Positions 26,157 through 36,709 are shown, numbered from the stretch's first letter. The stretch: 64,000 nt of DNA from an uncultured Endozoicomonas sp. (GCF_947495845.1 NZ_CANMAO010000010.1:1-64000), one strand, 5' to 3'. The notes: generated from the sequence alone by a model not told the origin. Program-made: numbers and translations.

Positions 26157-26922
26157 ATCCCAATTGACTCCGATATTGCTGTAGCTCCTTCGAGCCGGGA
26201 TACAATCGTTCTAAACGCAACGCATAGCTGGCCGCCTTGCCGTGAACTCCATTCACTGTCGCCAGCTGAATGCCCAGCAATAACGAACTGGCATTTTGCC
26301 CTGCTGACTCATCAAAGGCCTGATAATATTGCCAGGCCTTATAATTATCCCCTTCTTCCTTGTAGATTTCGGCCAATTCAAGATTTGCCCGGGAAGAACC
26401 ATTATTCAGCCTGAGCGCTCGCAGAAAGTGCTTCTTAGCCAATGAGGTTTTACCCAGCTGCAAGGCCACCACACCCGCGCTCTCGAAAATCCGGCTTCTC
26501 TCAGAATAACCTACATCTCGTGACGCCAGTTCAAACTGCTCATAAGCGTCTTCCAAACGATTTTTCGAAAAGAGAAATACACCGTAATTGTTGCGTATAT
26601 CTGATGCACCCGAATCAATTGCCAATGCCCTTTTAAAGGACTCTTCAGCCAGTTGGTCTTCACCCTGTCGCTGGTATGTCACGCCGAGCACACCATAAAC
26701 ACTGGCCGAATTCGGCTCTATTTCCAACGCTCTTTCTAAAGGTTTCACTGCTTTTTCAGTGAAACCCTCCTGAAGATAACCTTTGGCAAGATTCATATAA
26801 TCCACCACTGCCCGATCCCCATCAAGAGGGCGGGCACTGGTCGACACGCAGCCTGTCAATATCTGTGATGAAGCGCACAACAGTACAACAAGCTTTAAAC
26901 GGAGTCTTAATCGGCTCCCCAT
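26149..26922 (-). CDS. pilW: Type IV pilus biogenesis lipoprotein PilW/PilF
   Basis: From ATG 26922 (GGGGAAG upstream) the protein has 257 residues. It begins with a lipoprotein signal, MGSRLRLRLKLVVLLC to LTGC, with Cys25 lipidated. The rest is TPR repeats (MNLAKGYLQEGFTEKAVKPLERAL; YGVLGVTYQRQGEDQLAEESFKRAL is split across two units). It is the outer-membrane pilotin that places the PilQ secretin. A longer frame reaches 26979 but overlaps rlmN and lacks a signal-like start. It is coupled to rodZ by an 8-base overlap and lies 25 bases after rlmN. Other pilus genes are not in the window. Confidence 0.9.
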   Translation of the reverse strand: MGSRLRLRLKLVVLLCASSQILTGCVSTSARPLDGDRAVVDYMNLAKGYLQEGFTEKAVKPLERALEIEPNSASVYGVLGVTYQRQGEDQLAEESFKRALAIDSGASDIRNNYGVFLFSKNRLEDAYEQFELASRDVGYSERSRIFESAGVVALQLGKTSLAKKHFLRALRLNNGSSRANLELAEIYKEEGDNYKAWQYYQAFDESAGQNASSLLLGIQLATVNGVHGKAASYALRLERLYPGSKELQQYRSQLGYE

Positions 26923-26947
26923 TGTCTTCCCCAAAAAAATCGGATTT

Positions 26948-28108
26948 TTATAGCTGTCTGGCAGCAATGTGTCGTTCACTTCGGCGGGTTTTATCCATGA
27001 CGTTGCCTACCAGCTGACCACAAGCGGCATCAATATCATCGCCACGGGTTTTTCTCACTGTCACGTTGTACCCGGCCAGCTGAACACGCTCCTGAAAACG
27101 TCTGATGGCATTATTACTTGGTCTTTCATACCCGGAATGTGGAAATGGATTGAAAGGAATCAAGTTTATCTTACAAGGAACATCTTTTAATAATGCGACC
27201 AACTGATCGGCATGTTCAGGCTGATCATTCACACCGGCAAGCAGTGTATATTCGATCGTAACCACACGCTTGCTGTCCGTCAAACTGTTCATGTAATGAT
27301 GAATAGCATCCAGCAACTGATCGAGGGGATATTTACGGTTAATCGGCACCAATGAGTTACGCAGTTCGTCGTTAGGCGCGTGCAGGGAAACCGCCAAAGA
27401 TACATTGGAAACTTCAGACAGCTTTCTCAATGCGGGAACGACACCAGAGGTACTCAACGTCACACGTCGCTTGGATAAGCCATAACCCAGATCGTCCATC
27501 ATCAGGTCCATGGAATCCACGACGTTATCAAAATTCATCAATGGTTCACCCATGCCCATCATCACCACATTGGTGATAGAACGATCCATTTTTGCGGGTA
27601 CATTGTTAAAGTGGCGGGCAGCGATCCAGACCTGACCGATAATCTCTGCCACCGTCAAATCAGAGTTAAAGCCCTGCTTACCGGTAGAGCAAAAGCTGCA
27701 GTCCAGAGAACAACCGGCCTGAGAGGAAACACAAAGTGTACCGCGGCCATTTTCAGGGATAAAAACGGTTTCAACACAACTTCCACTGGCAACCCGAACC
27801 ACCCATTTGCAGGTGCCGTCTTCCGAAAAATGGCTGCTGACCACTTCCGGGCCACGGATTTCAGCCGTTTCTTTCAAACGCTCACGAAGGGATTTGCTGA
27901 TGTTGCTCATATCATCGAAGTTATCTACCCGATGATGATGAACCCACTTCAACACCTGCTCTGCGCGAAATTTTTTCTCGCCAATGCTCAGAAAGAAGGC
28001 TTCCATTTTTGCTCTGGAAAGCCCCAACAAATTCACTTTTTCTGCATTCGCAGTAGATTCAGCCAGTTCAACGGCTTGATCGATAGAAGACTCGATCAAT
28101 TCAGACAT
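26948..28108 (-). CDS. rlmN: Dual-specificity 23S rRNA/tRNA m2A methyltransferase RlmN
   Basis: A 386-residue radical-SAM enzyme that methylates C2 of A2503 in 23S rRNA and A37 in some tRNAs. The cluster motif C-x3-C-x2-C is CSLDCSFC. The reactive cysteine pair includes the C-terminal Cys in DAACGQLVG, and [12 protein letters not shown] and [13 protein letters not shown] are the expected family blocks. GAGG precedes the ATG. It follows ndk by 92 bases on the same strand, as in Pseudomonas. Confidence 0.97.
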   Translation of the reverse strand: MSELIESSIDQAVELAESTANAEKVNLLGLSRAKMEAFFLSIGEKKFRAEQVLKWVHHHRVDNFDDMSNISKSLRERLKETAEIRGPEVVSSHFSEDGTCKWVVRVASGSCVETVFIPENGRGTLCVSSQAGCSLDCSFCSTGKQGFNSDLTVAEIIGQVWIAARHFNNVPAKMDRSITNVVMMGMGEPLMNFDNVVDSMDLMMDDLGYGLSKRRVTLSTSGVVPALRKLSEVSNVSLAVSLHAPNDELRNSLVPINRKYPLDQLLDAIHHYMNSLTDSKRVVTIEYTLLAGVNDQPEHADQLVALLKDVPCKINLIPFNPFPHSGYERPSNNAIRRFQERVQLAGYNVTVRKTRGDDIDAACGQLVGNVMDKTRRSERHIAARQL

Positions 28109-28200
28109 TTTAATACCTCAAAGCCACCAGTAAGTCTCCCCACTGATGGCTAATATTTAACACCCGGTTTTAAAACCCGTAAACTGACTGCTCAGTTCGA

Positions 28201-28632
28201 TTAGCGGGTTCTTGGGCAAATTTCATCACTTTCAAAAAAGTAAGCAACTTCACGTTCTGCCGACGCAACGGAGTCAGAGCCGTGAACCGCATTCTCATCA
28301 ATCGTTTCAGCGAAGTCCGCGCGAATAGTACCTACCGCCGCTTCTTTAGGGTTGGTTGCACCCATCAGGTCACGATTCAGGACAACGGCATTATCGCCTT
28401 CCAGCACAGACACTACCACAGGGCCCGACGTCATAAACGCCACCAGATCTTTATAAAATGGGCGCTCTTTGTGCTCAGCGTAAAAACCACCAGCCTGCTC
28501 ATCAGAAAGATGAACCATTTTGGTAGCAACAATATTCAGGCCTGCATCTTCAAAACGTGCAATGATTTTACCGATGACACTCTTGGCTACTGCATCAGGT
28601 TTTATAATGGATAACGTGCGTTCTACCGCCAT
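28201..28632 (-). CDS. ndk: Nucleoside diphosphate kinase
   Basis: A 143-residue protein, the normal bacterial length. It transfers the gamma-phosphate from NTPs to NDPs through a phosphohistidine. It contains the N-terminal [11 protein letters not shown] and the active-site NAVHGSDS with the catalytic His near residue 117. GGAG lies upstream of the ATG. It is located between iscX and rlmN on the same strand. An imperfect inverted repeat at about 28163-28178 follows the gene and could be a weak terminator. Confidence 0.97.
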   Translation of the reverse strand: MAVERTLSIIKPDAVAKSVIGKIIARFEDAGLNIVATKMVHLSDEQAGGFYAEHKERPFYKDLVAFMTSGPVVVSVLEGDNAVVLNRDLMGATNPKEAAVGTIRADFAETIDENAVHGSDSVASAEREVAYFFESDEICPRTR

Positions 28633-28816
28633 TATGATCTCCAGATTGTCATTTTCGTGCCCTTTCGGGATTATTATTACTTATAAAAAACGTACGACTC
28701 TCTCAGCGTCCCTTGCTGGAGTTGAGCAGCATTCTATACAATCGTGCCGCAAGTGTCAGTTTTTTCTGCCATTTGTTATCAGCAAACACCATTTAACAAC
28801 AAGCAGAAAACGCCGC

Positions 28817-29020
28817 TTACCCTTCCGCCTCTTCCATCCAGGCCATTTGAATAGCCTCCAGGATTTTTTCTCCACAACGATCCGGATCATCCTCAAAACC
28901 ATCAAGAGAAATAACCCAGTTCCTCAAGTCCACAAAATTCACAAACTTTGGATCAACCTCAGGATGCGCTTCGTGTAAGTCTATGGCTATATCATAAACA
29001 TCTGTCCACGTTAGAGACAT
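28817..29020 (-). CDS. iscX: Fe-S cluster assembly regulator IscX (YfhJ)
   Basis: A 67-residue acidic helical protein. The signature WTDVYDIAIDLHEAHPEVDP and the C-terminal ILEAIQMAWMEEAEG match IscX, a small partner of the cysteine desulfurase IscS that competes with frataxin and tunes sulfur transfer. It is the last gene of the isc operon, 68 bases after fdx, as in E. coli. Confidence 0.95.
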   Translation of the reverse strand: MSLTWTDVYDIAIDLHEAHPEVDPKFVNFVDLRNWVISLDGFEDDPDRCGEKILEAIQMAWMEEAEG

Positions 29021-29088
29021 AACACCTGCTCCTGGCTTCTACCTAATATTGCGCTGCCTGAACACCCTATTCAGACAGCGCACAAAAA

Positions 29089-29427
29089 TCAATGGCGTTC
29101 AGAAACTTGGTTAATGGTGTAGCGTGGAATTTCAACCACAAGGTCTTCATCCGCGACCACCGCCTGACAACTCAGACGGGATTCATGCTCCAACCCCCAA
29201 GCCTTGTCGAGCATATCATCTTCCAACTCATCGGCCTCCTCCATGCTCTCATACCCCTCACGAACGATCACGTGACAGGTCGTGCAGGCACAGGATTTTT
29301 CACAGGCATGCTCAATTTCGATGCCATTCTGCAGAGCGGCATCGCAAACAGTGATACCCGGTTCAACTTCAACCACCGCACCTTCCGGGCACAGCTCTTC
29401 ATGGGGAAGGAACACAATACGAGTCAT
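29089..29427 (-). CDS. fdx: [2Fe-2S] ferredoxin, ISC type
   Basis: A 112-residue adrenodoxin-type ferredoxin. Cluster ligands are Cys42, Cys48, Cys51 and Cys87 in HACEKSCACTTCHV and SRLSCQ. It donates electrons during cluster assembly on IscU. The start lies two bases after the hscA stop, with GAGGAG upstream. It sits in the normal order hscA-fdx-iscX. Confidence 0.96.
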   Translation of the reverse strand: MTRIVFLPHEELCPEGAVVEVEPGITVCDAALQNGIEIEHACEKSCACTTCHVIVREGYESMEEADELEDDMLDKAWGLEHESRLSCQAVVADEDLVVEIPRYTINQVSERH

Positions 29428-29429
29428 AA

Positions 29430-31292
29430 TCAGAACTCCTCCAAATCATCTAACTTTTGTCCGGAAAGAGCCTTGCGAATTCCTTCATTCATTCGACGGG
29501 CAGCAAATTCTTCACTGGACTTACCAATACGTTCGATTTCACGGGTGATGGATTTCGCATCACCGATTTCACGCTGCTCTCTAAGAGCAACAAGATCCGC
29601 CTGCAACACTTCAAACTCAGAAGCACTCAACAGCAGTTTACCGTCTTTTGCCAACGCGACATCCAAGGCATCAATGACACGATCCGCTTCTACCTGCTGC
29701 TCGCGAAGCGCCCGGGCATCACGATCATCGCCTGCAAATTCGAAAGAATCCTTCAACATGCGGGAAATATCACCATCACTGAGACCGTAAGATGGCTTCA
29801 CCTGAATACTGCTTTGCACCCCAGTGGAAAGCTCTTCTGCACTAACATTGAGCAAACCATCCGCATCCACCTGAAAGGTCACACAAATCTTTGCTCCGCC
29901 AGCAGGCATGGGTGGAATGCCTCGCAATTCAAACTGGGCCAGGGAGCGATTATCACGACTCAATTCCCGCTCACCCTGAAAAACATGGACCGCCATGGCC
30001 GTTTGACCATCTTTGTAGGTGGTAAATTCCTGGGCTCTACTGACGGGAATGGTCGTATTGCGATGAATGACTTTTTCCATCAAGCCACCCATGGTTTCCA
30101 AACCAAGGGACAATGGAATCACATCCAGCAGCAACATATCATCTGCTGACTTGTTACCTGCCAGCACATTCGCTTGCAGGGCTGCGCCCACCGCAACCAC
30201 CCGATCAGGATCAATAGAGGTTAACGGCGGACGTCCGGTATATTCTTCCACCTTCTCACGAACCATTGGTACCCGGGTAGAACCACCCACCATTACCACT
30301 TCTTCAATATCTTTTGCTTTCAGACCCGCATCCCGCAACGCACGCTTAAATGCTCGCAACGTTTGCTCGACCAGAGGGGCAATCAAATCATCAAACTGCT
30401 GGCGAGATAATGCACCCGCCCAATCACCAAAGCGAACGCCAACTTCGGACTGCCCACTCAACGCCTCTTTAACCCGGCAGGCTTCACCAATAGACTCGCG
30501 CATCTGGCGGGCTGTCATCGATGTTTCATCAACACCTGCCTGCTCAAGGATCCAACGAGCCACGGCACGATCGAAGTCATCGCCACCTAATGCCGTATCG
30601 CCACCGGTAGCCATCACTTCAAACACCCCTTTCTCCAAACGGAGAATCGAGATATCAAAAGTACCACCACCCAGATCATAGACAGCAATGACACCTTCGC
30701 CACCCTGATCAAGACCATAGGCGACAGCTGCCGCAGTGGGTTCATTCAATAGACGATAGACGTTTAACCCGGCAATTTTAGCCGCATCTTTTGTAGCCTG
30801 ACGCTGCGCATCATCAAAGTAGGCAGGAACAGTGATGACGGCTCCATCCAGAGAGCCGCCAAGGGTTTCTTCTGCCCGGCTGCTCAGAACGCGAAGAATT
30901 TCAGCAGACACCTCAACCGGACTGATATCACCACGGCGGGTCTGAATAAAGGGCATACCCTTATTATCGTTATCAGCGAACTGATAAGACGAACCAAGAG
31001 AATCCAGATCGTCAAGACCACGACCCATCATACGCTTAACAGAAATAATGGTATTTTCCGGATCTTCCGATGCCATTGCACGAGCATCGTAACCTACCTG
31101 AACGGCAGACTCTGCATACCGGACGACCGATGGCAACAGATGCCGATTTTCAATATCAGCCAGCGTTTCAGCGGAACCTGAGCGGACCGTGGCCACCAGG
31201 GAGTTAGTGGTACCCAAGTCAATACCCACGGCACGTTTTTGCTGATGAGGTTCAGGAGCCTGTCCCGGCTCGGAAATCTGCAGTAACGCCAT
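29430..31292 (-). CDS. hscA: Fe-S assembly Hsp70-type chaperone HscA
   Basis: A 620-residue specialised Hsp70. The ATPase domain has [25 protein letters not shown] and GGSTRVP. The substrate-binding domain with its helical lid is C-terminal. HscA binds the LPPVK motif of IscU, with HscB as co-chaperone, and drives release of the assembled cluster. Length is close to E. coli HscA (616). AGAGG precedes the ATG. The gene lies 29 bases after hscB and two bases before fdx. Confidence 0.97.
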   Translation of the reverse strand: MALLQISEPGQAPEPHQQKRAVGIDLGTTNSLVATVRSGSAETLADIENRHLLPSVVRYAESAVQVGYDARAMASEDPENTIISVKRMMGRGLDDLDSLGSSYQFADNDNKGMPFIQTRRGDISPVEVSAEILRVLSSRAEETLGGSLDGAVITVPAYFDDAQRQATKDAAKIAGLNVYRLLNEPTAAAVAYGLDQGGEGVIAVYDLGGGTFDISILRLEKGVFEVMATGGDTALGGDDFDRAVARWILEQAGVDETSMTARQMRESIGEACRVKEALSGQSEVGVRFGDWAGALSRQQFDDLIAPLVEQTLRAFKRALRDAGLKAKDIEEVVMVGGSTRVPMVREKVEEYTGRPPLTSIDPDRVVAVGAALQANVLAGNKSADDMLLLDVIPLSLGLETMGGLMEKVIHRNTTIPVSRAQEFTTYKDGQTAMAVHVFQGERELSRDNRSLAQFELRGIPPMPAGGAKICVTFQVDADGLLNVSAEELSTGVQSSIQVKPSYGLSDGDISRMLKDSFEFAGDDRDARALREQQVEADRVIDALDVALAKDGKLLLSASEFEVLQADLVALREQREIGDAKSITREIERIGKSSEEFAARRMNEGIRKALSGQKLDDLEEF

Positions 31293-31321
31293 ATCTGCCT
31301 CTTATATTCCTAGTTCGCTGC

Positions 31322-31861
31322 TTAATCCAGTAAGTCAGATTCCAGCGCTTCCAATTCAGCCGCCAGCTTTACCATGAACTGCATCTTCTTGACAACCGCT
31401 TCTGCCTGATCAAGATCTTCTTTTCCAGCGGATTGCCAGCACTGTTCAAAATGCAGTAGATAGTCATCAATATCGCCATCCACTCGAGCCACCAGTAACT
31501 CAAGCGCTTTTTCCGGATGGGCATCGGAACGAACCTCATCAACAGACTCACGAAGTTCCATCTGCTCCATAAGAAAGGCCGTATCCATGACCGTATTGCG
31601 TTCCATATCCACATCGCGACCAGCGAGCTTGAGAAGATAAATCGCTCGATTTAACGGCTGCTTCAAAGTATGAAACGCATCATTAACATGGGATGCATAT
31701 TGCACAGCAAGCAACTGCTGTCGCTCATCATCACTGGCAAAACGATCCGGGTGCACTGCCCGTTGCAACACACGATACTGACCTGATAGCGCTTTCAGAT
31801 CCACCTGACAGGAGACCGGCAGCCCAAAGAGCTCAAAATAATTCTTGGTCAAATCAAACAC
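31322..31861 (-). CDS. hscB: Co-chaperone HscB (J protein)
   Basis: About 179 residues. The N-terminal J domain carries NYFELFGLP and the HPD tripeptide in AVHPDRFA. A C-terminal helical bundle binds IscU. HscB stimulates the HscA ATPase and delivers IscU to it. GTG 31861 (VFDLTKNYFELFG) gives a family-like N-terminus with a GGTGG upstream. The frame also runs to a TTG at 31897 without clear support. A gap of about 110 bases separates it from iscA. Confidence 0.93.
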   Translation of the reverse strand: MFDLTKNYFELFGLPVSCQVDLKALSGQYRVLQRAVHPDRFASDDERQQLLAVQYASHVNDAFHTLKQPLNRAIYLLKLAGRDVDMERNTVMDTAFLMEQMELRESVDEVRSDAHPEKALELLVARVDGDIDDYLLHFEQCWQSAGKEDLDQAEAVVKKMQFMVKLAAELEALESDLLD

Positions 31862-31974
31862 AGCAACACCACCAGACCGGTTAAAAATATGGCTCAACCT
31901 GCGTCAGCGGGATGAGCCATCATTCGAACCATCAATTTTCACATTTACCAATGCCAACAACAATGCGTCACGCA

Positions 31975-32307
31975 TCAGCCAGCATCGACATTAAAACTTT
32001 CACCACACCCACATTCACTGGCAGCATTAGGATTGTTGAATTGCAATCCTTCATTCAAGCCTTCTTTTACGAAATCCAGTTCTGTGCCATTCAGATAAAC
32101 CAGGCTTTTCGGGTCAATAAATACTTTGACCTCATGATCTTCAAATACAAGATCACCGTCGTCAACTACATCGACAAACTCGAGAACATAGGCCATGCCA
32201 GAGCATCCAGATGTACGCACACCCAGACGAATACCGAGCCCTTTACCACGACGGGTAAGCTGGCCTTGAATGTGACGGGCAGCCGTTTCAGTTACGGTAA
32301 TTGCCAT
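31975..32307 (-). CDS. iscA: Iron-sulfur carrier IscA
   Basis: A 110-residue A-type carrier. Cluster ligands are Cys35 (TSGCSGM) and the C-terminal pair Cys99 and Cys101 (ECGCGESF). It carries assembled clusters to target proteins. ATG 32307 was chosen because GGAG lies six bases upstream and [10 protein letters not shown] matches IscA; nine additional upstream codons are unsupported. It lies 57 bases after iscU. Confidence 0.96.
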   Translation of the reverse strand: MAITVTETAARHIQGQLTRRGKGLGIRLGVRTSGCSGMAYVLEFVDVVDDGDLVFEDHEVKVFIDPKSLVYLNGTELDFVKEGLNEGLQFNNPNAASECGCGESFNVDAG

Positions 32308-32364
32308 CAAATACTCCGCTACTAACTGGAACACGTCCCCGACCTGCTATCGGGGAAATTCCGG

Positions 32365-32805
32365 TTATTCCTCTTCCTGCGATTCTTCCTGAGACGGCTG
32401 CTGCCGCCCCTCCTGCTCTTCCTGATCATCATGCTTAGCGCGATAATCATCAATCGCTGCCTTGATAGCATCTTCAGCCAGGACGGAACAATGAATTTTT
32501 ACCGGCGGCAGTGCCAGCTCTTCGGCAATATCGGTGTTCTTAATTGTGACCGCTTCATCAAGTGTCTTGCCTTTCATCCACTCTGTCGCCAGAGAGCTGG
32601 AAGCAATAGCCGAACCACAGCCGTAGGTTTTGAAGCGGGCATCTTCAATGACACCATCGTCGTTCACCTGAATCTGCAGACGCATTACGTCACCACAGGC
32701 AGGCGCACCCACCATCCCTGTGCCGACATTTCCGGCTTCTTGATCCAGCTTGCCCACATTACGGGGGTTTTCGTAGTGATCAATGACCTTTTCGCTGTAT
32801 GCCAT
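32365..32805 (-). CDS. iscU: Fe-S scaffold IscU with acidic C-terminal tail
   Basis: A 146-residue scaffold on which IscS and iron build [2Fe-2S] clusters. The ligands Cys37, Asp39, Cys63, His105 and Cys106 are all present, as is the HscA-binding LPPVK at 99-103. GGAGGAG precedes ATG 32805 (MAYSEKVIDHY). IscU normally ends near residue 128. Here an extra tail at about 127-146, rich in Gln and Glu, follows the conserved end. The tail is unlike the rest of the protein and may be a lineage-specific extension. The gene lies 46 bases after iscS. Confidence 0.97.
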   Translation of the reverse strand: MAYSEKVIDHYENPRNVGKLDQEAGNVGTGMVGAPACGDVMRLQIQVNDDGVIEDARFKTYGCGSAIASSSLATEWMKGKTLDEAVTIKNTDIAEELALPPVKIHCSVLAEDAIKAAIDDYRAKHDDQEEQEGRQQPSQEESQEEE

Positions 32806-32851
32806 TTTTCTCTCCTCCGAAGCCCTGCTATGCACAGCGCTTCATAATTCC

Positions 32852-34066
32852 TCAGTGTGCAACCCACTCAACCTTGCTAAGGTCAACGCCGTCTTTGAAC
32901 ATATCCCACAGTGGCGACAACTCACGCAGCTTTTCTACCGCCACATGAATCTCTTTCACCGCATGATCTACTTCTTCTTCGGTAGTAAAGCGACCAAGAC
33001 TGATTCTGAGAGAACTGTGCGCCAATTCATCACTTAACCCAAGAGCTCGCAGTACATAGGAAGGCTCAAGGCTTGCCGACGTACAGGCAGAACCGGAAGA
33101 AATAGCCAGATCCTTCAAGGACATCATCAACGACTCGCCTTCAACAAAAGCAAAGCTGATATTCAGAATCCCTGGCACCCGCTGCTCCGCAGAACCATTA
33201 AGGTGTACTTCTTCCAAATCGGAAAACTGGGATAAAACACGTTCTTTCAACGCTGTCAGACGAACCGTTTCCGCATCCATCTCTTCTGCAGCAAGACGAC
33301 AGGCTTCGCCCATGCCAACAATCTGATGAGTTGCCAGGGTGCCCGAACGCATACCACGCTCATGACCACCGCCGTGCATTTGAGCCTCAAGGCGAATACG
33401 CGGCTTACGACGTACAAACAAGGCGCCAATGCCTTTAGGGCCATAAAGTTTGTGGGCAGAAATCGAAAGCAGATCAACCTTCATGGTTTCCATATTCAAT
33501 GGAATTTTGCCAACACTTTGTGCCGCGTCCACATGAAAGATAATTTTACGAGCACGGGTAAGCTCGCCAATCGCTTCAATATCATTGATCACGCCAATCT
33601 CATTATTGACGTGCATCAAGCTGACCAGAATGGTGTCGTCGCGCAGCGCCTTTTCCACCATGACCGGTGTAATCAAGCCATCACTGCCCGGCTCAAGATA
33701 GGTAATTTCAAAACCTTCTCTTTCCAGCTGACGACACGTGTCCAAAACCGCCTTATGCTCAATTTTGGAAGTAATAATATGCTTACCCTTTTTGCTATAA
33801 AAGCGGGCAACACCTTTGATAGCCAGGTTATCGGATTCTGTCGCGCCAGAAGTCCAGACTATTTCTCTCGGGTCTGCATGAATCAGGTCAGCCACCTGAC
33901 GACGAGCGTCTTCGACAGCTTCCTCAGCACGCCAACCAAATAAATGGGAGCGGGATGCCGGATTGCCAAAATTACCTTCAAGCGAGAGGCACTGAATCAT
34001 TTTATCAGCCACACGCGGGTCTACCGGCGTTGTTGCAGAATAATCGAGATAAATCGGTAATTTCAT
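32852..34066 (-). CDS. iscS: Cysteine desulfurase IscS
   Basis: A 404-residue PLP enzyme, the same length as E. coli IscS. It begins [20 protein letters not shown]. The PLP lysine is in [12 protein letters not shown], and the persulfide-forming Cys is in [10 protein letters not shown] near residue 328. It turns cysteine into alanine and hands sulfur to IscU, TusA and ThiI. ATG 34066 is favoured over frames starting further upstream (to 34141) by this alignment and by a GGAG at the proper distance. Confidence 0.98.
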   Translation of the reverse strand: MKLPIYLDYSATTPVDPRVADKMIQCLSLEGNFGNPASRSHLFGWRAEEAVEDARRQVADLIHADPREIVWTSGATESDNLAIKGVARFYSKKGKHIITSKIEHKAVLDTCRQLEREGFEITYLEPGSDGLITPVMVEKALRDDTILVSLMHVNNEIGVINDIEAIGELTRARKIIFHVDAAQSVGKIPLNMETMKVDLLSISAHKLYGPKGIGALFVRRKPRIRLEAQMHGGGHERGMRSGTLATHQIVGMGEACRLAAEEMDAETVRLTALKERVLSQFSDLEEVHLNGSAEQRVPGILNISFAFVEGESLMMSLKDLAISSGSACTSASLEPSYVLRALGLSDELAHSSLRISLGRFTTEEEVDHAVKEIHVAVEKLRELSPLWDMFKDGVDLSKVEWVAH

Positions 34067-34182
34067 CTGGTACATCTCCAGGCGGTCAGTACGCTCAAAA
34101 CCCTTGATTCGCATAGGGTGAAAATCATCATGCCGCCACACTGTTTCTCTTTGACTTTGCTTTTAGCGCGCCACAAGAGGTC

Positions 34183-34653
34183 TTATAAAATCGTGTCTAC
34201 AGCAATTTTGTTATCTTGTTGCCCATCCTGACGATCAGCAACATTTTGCACTTCCCTGCGAGCAACCAGATCAGCGAGGCTAATCCCGTCAAGGAAGGTA
34301 TGAATCTGTTCGCTCAAATCCTGCCAGAGATGATGAGTAAGACAGGTAACCCCCTGCTGACACCCACCAGCGCCCTTGCACTTGGTCGCATCTACCGACT
34401 CATTGACAGCATCAATCACTTGGGCGACATAGATGTCTTGCCCTTCGCGACTAAGCCGGTATCCGCCACCGGGACCGCGCACACTGCATACCAGATCAGC
34501 CCTGCGAAGCTTCGCAAACAACTGCTCAAGATAAGACAATGATATTCCCTGACGCTCTGAGATATCCGCCAGTGAAACCGGACCCTGATCAATATGCAGA
34601 GCAAGATCCAACATGGCAGTGACTGCGTAACGCCCTTTGGTCGTTAATCTCAT
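34183..34653 (-). CDS. iscR: Fe-S cluster-sensing regulator IscR
   Basis: A 156-residue Rrf2-family winged-helix repressor and activator. The [2Fe-2S] ligands Cys92, Cys98, Cys104 and His107 occur at exactly the E. coli positions. The DNA-recognition helix contains [13 protein letters not shown]. Holo-IscR represses its own operon, and a matching operator overlaps the promoter at 34783-34815. ATG 34653 ([11 protein letters not shown]) is the family start. It is first in iscRSUA-hscBA-fdx-iscX. Confidence 0.97.
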   Translation of the reverse strand: MRLTTKGRYAVTAMLDLALHIDQGPVSLADISERQGISLSYLEQLFAKLRRADLVCSVRGPGGGYRLSREGQDIYVAQVIDAVNESVDATKCKGAGGCQQGVTCLTHHLWQDLSEQIHTFLDGISLADLVARREVQNVADRQDGQQDNKIAVDTIL

Positions 34654-34782
34654 ACAGCATCTCACTTGCTATTCAGACAGCGCTTCCACGTGTCGTAAAC
34701 CCCCAAACACTTTAAGCAGAGTATTGAGCCGCGACTCTCCAAGCAGCAAATTCAATATCTTAAAGCTCAAACTATAAGATGA

Positions 34783-34815
34783 AGTATGCAATACCCGAGT
34801 ATTTTAGTCAACTAT
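34783..34815 (-). promoter_or_regulatory. isc operon promoter with type 1 IscR operator
   Basis: On the minus strand the 25 bases from 34815 to 34791 read ATAGTTGACT, then AAAATACTCGGGTAT, a near-perfect type 1 IscR site. Within it TTGACT (34811-34806) is the -35. After a 17-base spacer, CATACT (34788-34783) is the -10. The overlap of operator and -35 is the same as at E. coli iscR, so autorepression by holo-IscR is expected. Confidence 0.85.
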
Positions 34816-34855
34816 TAAGCGGATGGGATTATTGCTAAGCGGATGGGATTATTGC
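34816..34855. repeat. 20-bp tandem duplication abutting the isc promoter
   Basis: Two perfect copies of TAAGCGGATGGGATTATTGC lie at 34816-34835 and 34836-34855. They touch the upstream edge of the IscR operator, covering roughly -40 to -80 of the isc promoter. The 20-base period is close to two helical turns. Confidence 0.9.
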
Positions 34856-34916
34856 GGAAGAAAGCAGAATGAGGATGGAATATCTTTGTTAGTTTAAATT
34901 CACAAAAAGCCTAAAG

Positions 34917-34946
34917 CCTGGCGGCATTCTATAGAATGTTGCCAGG
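34917..34946 (-). terminator. Hairpin downstream of cysE
   Basis: A long interrupted stem (CCTGGC, CATTCT / AGAATG, GCCAGG) is followed on the minus strand by CTTTAGGCTTTTTG. It fits an intrinsic terminator isolating cysE from the isc operon. Confidence 0.6.
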
Positions 34947-35098
34947 GTTTTCAAAATCTGATGAAACATCACCATAAAAACCCAACGTTATGGCTACATA
35001 AAGCCCCCCTGCGAAGACAGTCAGAAAAGCAGATATAAGGAGAGATACATTATGGAAAGGAGAGCAACTCCGATTAACAGAATCACTCTACTCAATGA

Positions 35099-35923
35099 TC
35101 AAACTGGCGTTTCTCGCTCTTCAGAAGCGCCTTTTATCACAGATTCAAAATCTTCTTCCTTCAACTCCGGGGCTGGACCGACACAGCAATTCATTCCATT
35201 ATCTTCCAGAAGTTTGCATAGCCGTTCGAAGCGGGAATCCACCTCATGAAGATGATCCAACATGGCTGAGATAGCATGAGCAGTAGGGTCTGGCATTTCC
35301 GACGTAACCGCATAAGAATCGAACCCTATCTTTTCGGCCATTTTTCCAGCATTAGCGTGACGGTTTTTTTCCTGTTCTGAAACTTCAGGCTTTTTGACAA
35401 TACGTCCTGGGATACCCACCACCGTTGCACCTGCTGGCACCTCGCGTACAACCACCGCATTGGAGCCTATTCTTGCACCTTCTCCAACCACAAATGGACC
35501 GAGAACTTTTGCGCCAGCACCCACCACAACACCCTTAGCGAGGGTTGGGTGACGCTTTCCTTGATTAGATGGATGCCCTTTACCTTTATTAGGAGAGGTT
35601 CCCCCAAGTGTTACCCCGTGATAAATAGTCACATCATCCTGAATCACTGCCGTTTCACCAACCACCACACCCATGCCGTGATCAATAAAAAAGCGGCGAC
35701 CGATGGTTGCGCCAGGATGAATCTCGATCCCCGTCAGCCACCGGCTGAAGGTAGATAGCATTCGCCCCAACCAGAGGAACCCCGACTTCCAGAGTCGATG
35801 AGCACCACGATGCAACAATAATGCATGCAGTCCCGGATACGTTGTGATCACCTCAAAGGTTCCCCGAGCCGCCGGGTCCCGCTCCATGACGGTTTTTATG
35901 TCTTCCTTCAATCTCTCAAACAT
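35099..35923 (-). CDS. cysE: Serine O-acetyltransferase
   Basis: A 274-residue enzyme acetylating L-serine in the first step of cysteine synthesis. The N-terminal helical domain [20 protein letters not shown] is followed by a left-handed beta-helix with hexapeptides ([22 protein letters not shown]) carrying the catalytic Asp and His in FIDHG, then [10 protein letters not shown] and the tail beginning GIPGRIV. The C-terminal extension of about 80 residues is typical of the Pseudomonas-type enzyme located before iscR. The position just upstream of the isc operon fits a supply of cysteine for IscS. It lies 30 bases after trmJ and probably shares its transcript. Confidence 0.95.
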   Translation of the reverse strand: MFERLKEDIKTVMERDPAARGTFEVITTYPGLHALLLHRGAHRLWKSGFLWLGRMLSTFSRWLTGIEIHPGATIGRRFFIDHGMGVVVGETAVIQDDVTIYHGVTLGGTSPNKGKGHPSNQGKRHPTLAKGVVVGAGAKVLGPFVVGEGARIGSNAVVVREVPAGATVVGIPGRIVKKPEVSEQEKNRHANAGKMAEKIGFDSYAVTSEMPDPTAHAISAMLDHLHEVDSRFERLCKLLEDNGMNCCVGPAPELKEEDFESVIKGASEERETPV

Positions 35924-35953
35924 GGTCAGCGCCTGAATTGTCCTTTAAATAGA

Positions 35954-36709
35954 TTATTCTGTTGTTTTTTGAGTCCCGCCGCCCGACGCCAGACATCGTT
36001 GAGTTTCAGAAAGAATACCGCGCAAAATACCCAGCTCTACCTGATCGGGTCGAACACGGCCATACAAACGACGCATTTTGGCCATAATTTTTTCATGGCT
36101 ACTGTGATCAAGAAAACCAATTTCCATCAGTACGCTATAAAGATGATCGTAATAACGCTCCATATCATCCATGGAGGCCAACTCATTACTTTTGGGTATC
36201 GGTAGATCCAACGCATCTTTATTTAACAGTTCAGCCATCCGTATTTCATAAGATAAAACCTGCACGGCCGCCCCCAAATTTAATGAACTGAAGTCTTCAT
36301 TGGTGGGAATATGCACCTGCAAATGACAACGACGCAGTTGTTCGTTAGAAAGCCCACTGTCTTCCCGACCAAAAATCAAGGCCACCTTATTGTTTGCAGC
36401 TTCTTGCACAATGCTTTGAGCACAGCTTCTCGGGTCAACCAACGGCAGAGAAACACCACGAACCCGGGCGCTGGTTCCCACCACAAACTGGCAATCGGCC
36501 AACGCTTCATCCAGGGTTTCACACACTTTGGCATTTCTCAAAATGTCATCCGCCCCCGAAGCCAGTGCGGTTGCCGTGCCAGAAGGAAAATCATCGGGAG
36601 CCACAAGACACAACTGACTTAACCCCATGGTTTTCATAGCCCGGGCTGTGGAACCGATATTGCCCGGATGAGAGGGGTTTACTAATACTATGGAGATGTT
36701 GTCGAGCAC
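35954..36709 (-). CDS. trmJ: tRNA (Cm32/Um32) methyltransferase TrmJ
   Basis: A SPOUT-class 2'-O-methyltransferase acting on position 32 of several tRNAs. LDNISIVLVNPSHPGNIGS is the N-terminal block with the catalytic Asn/Ser region. LIFGREDSGLSNEQL and the knot motif IPTNEDFSSLNLGAAVQ follow. The likely start is GTG 36709, because V-LDNISIVLVNP aligns with family N-termini and gives 251 residues (E. coli 246). The frame continues upstream to 36829 with an unrelated leader. Divergent from suhB. Confidence 0.93.
   Translation of the reverse strand: MLDNISIVLVNPSHPGNIGSTARAMKTMGLSQLCLVAPDDFPSGTATALASGADDILRNAKVCETLDEALADCQFVVGTSARVRGVSLPLVDPRSCAQSIVQEAANNKVALIFGREDSGLSNEQLRRCHLQVHIPTNEDFSSLNLGAAVQVLSYEIRMAELLNKDALDLPIPKSNELASMDDMERYYDHLYSVLMEIGFLDHSSHEKIMAKMRRLYGRVRPDQVELGILRGILSETQRCLASGGGTQKTTE

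Noticed and set aside
35052-35249. 65-codon plus-strand frame
   Set aside because: It overlaps the 3' end of cysE on the other strand and has no recognisable content.
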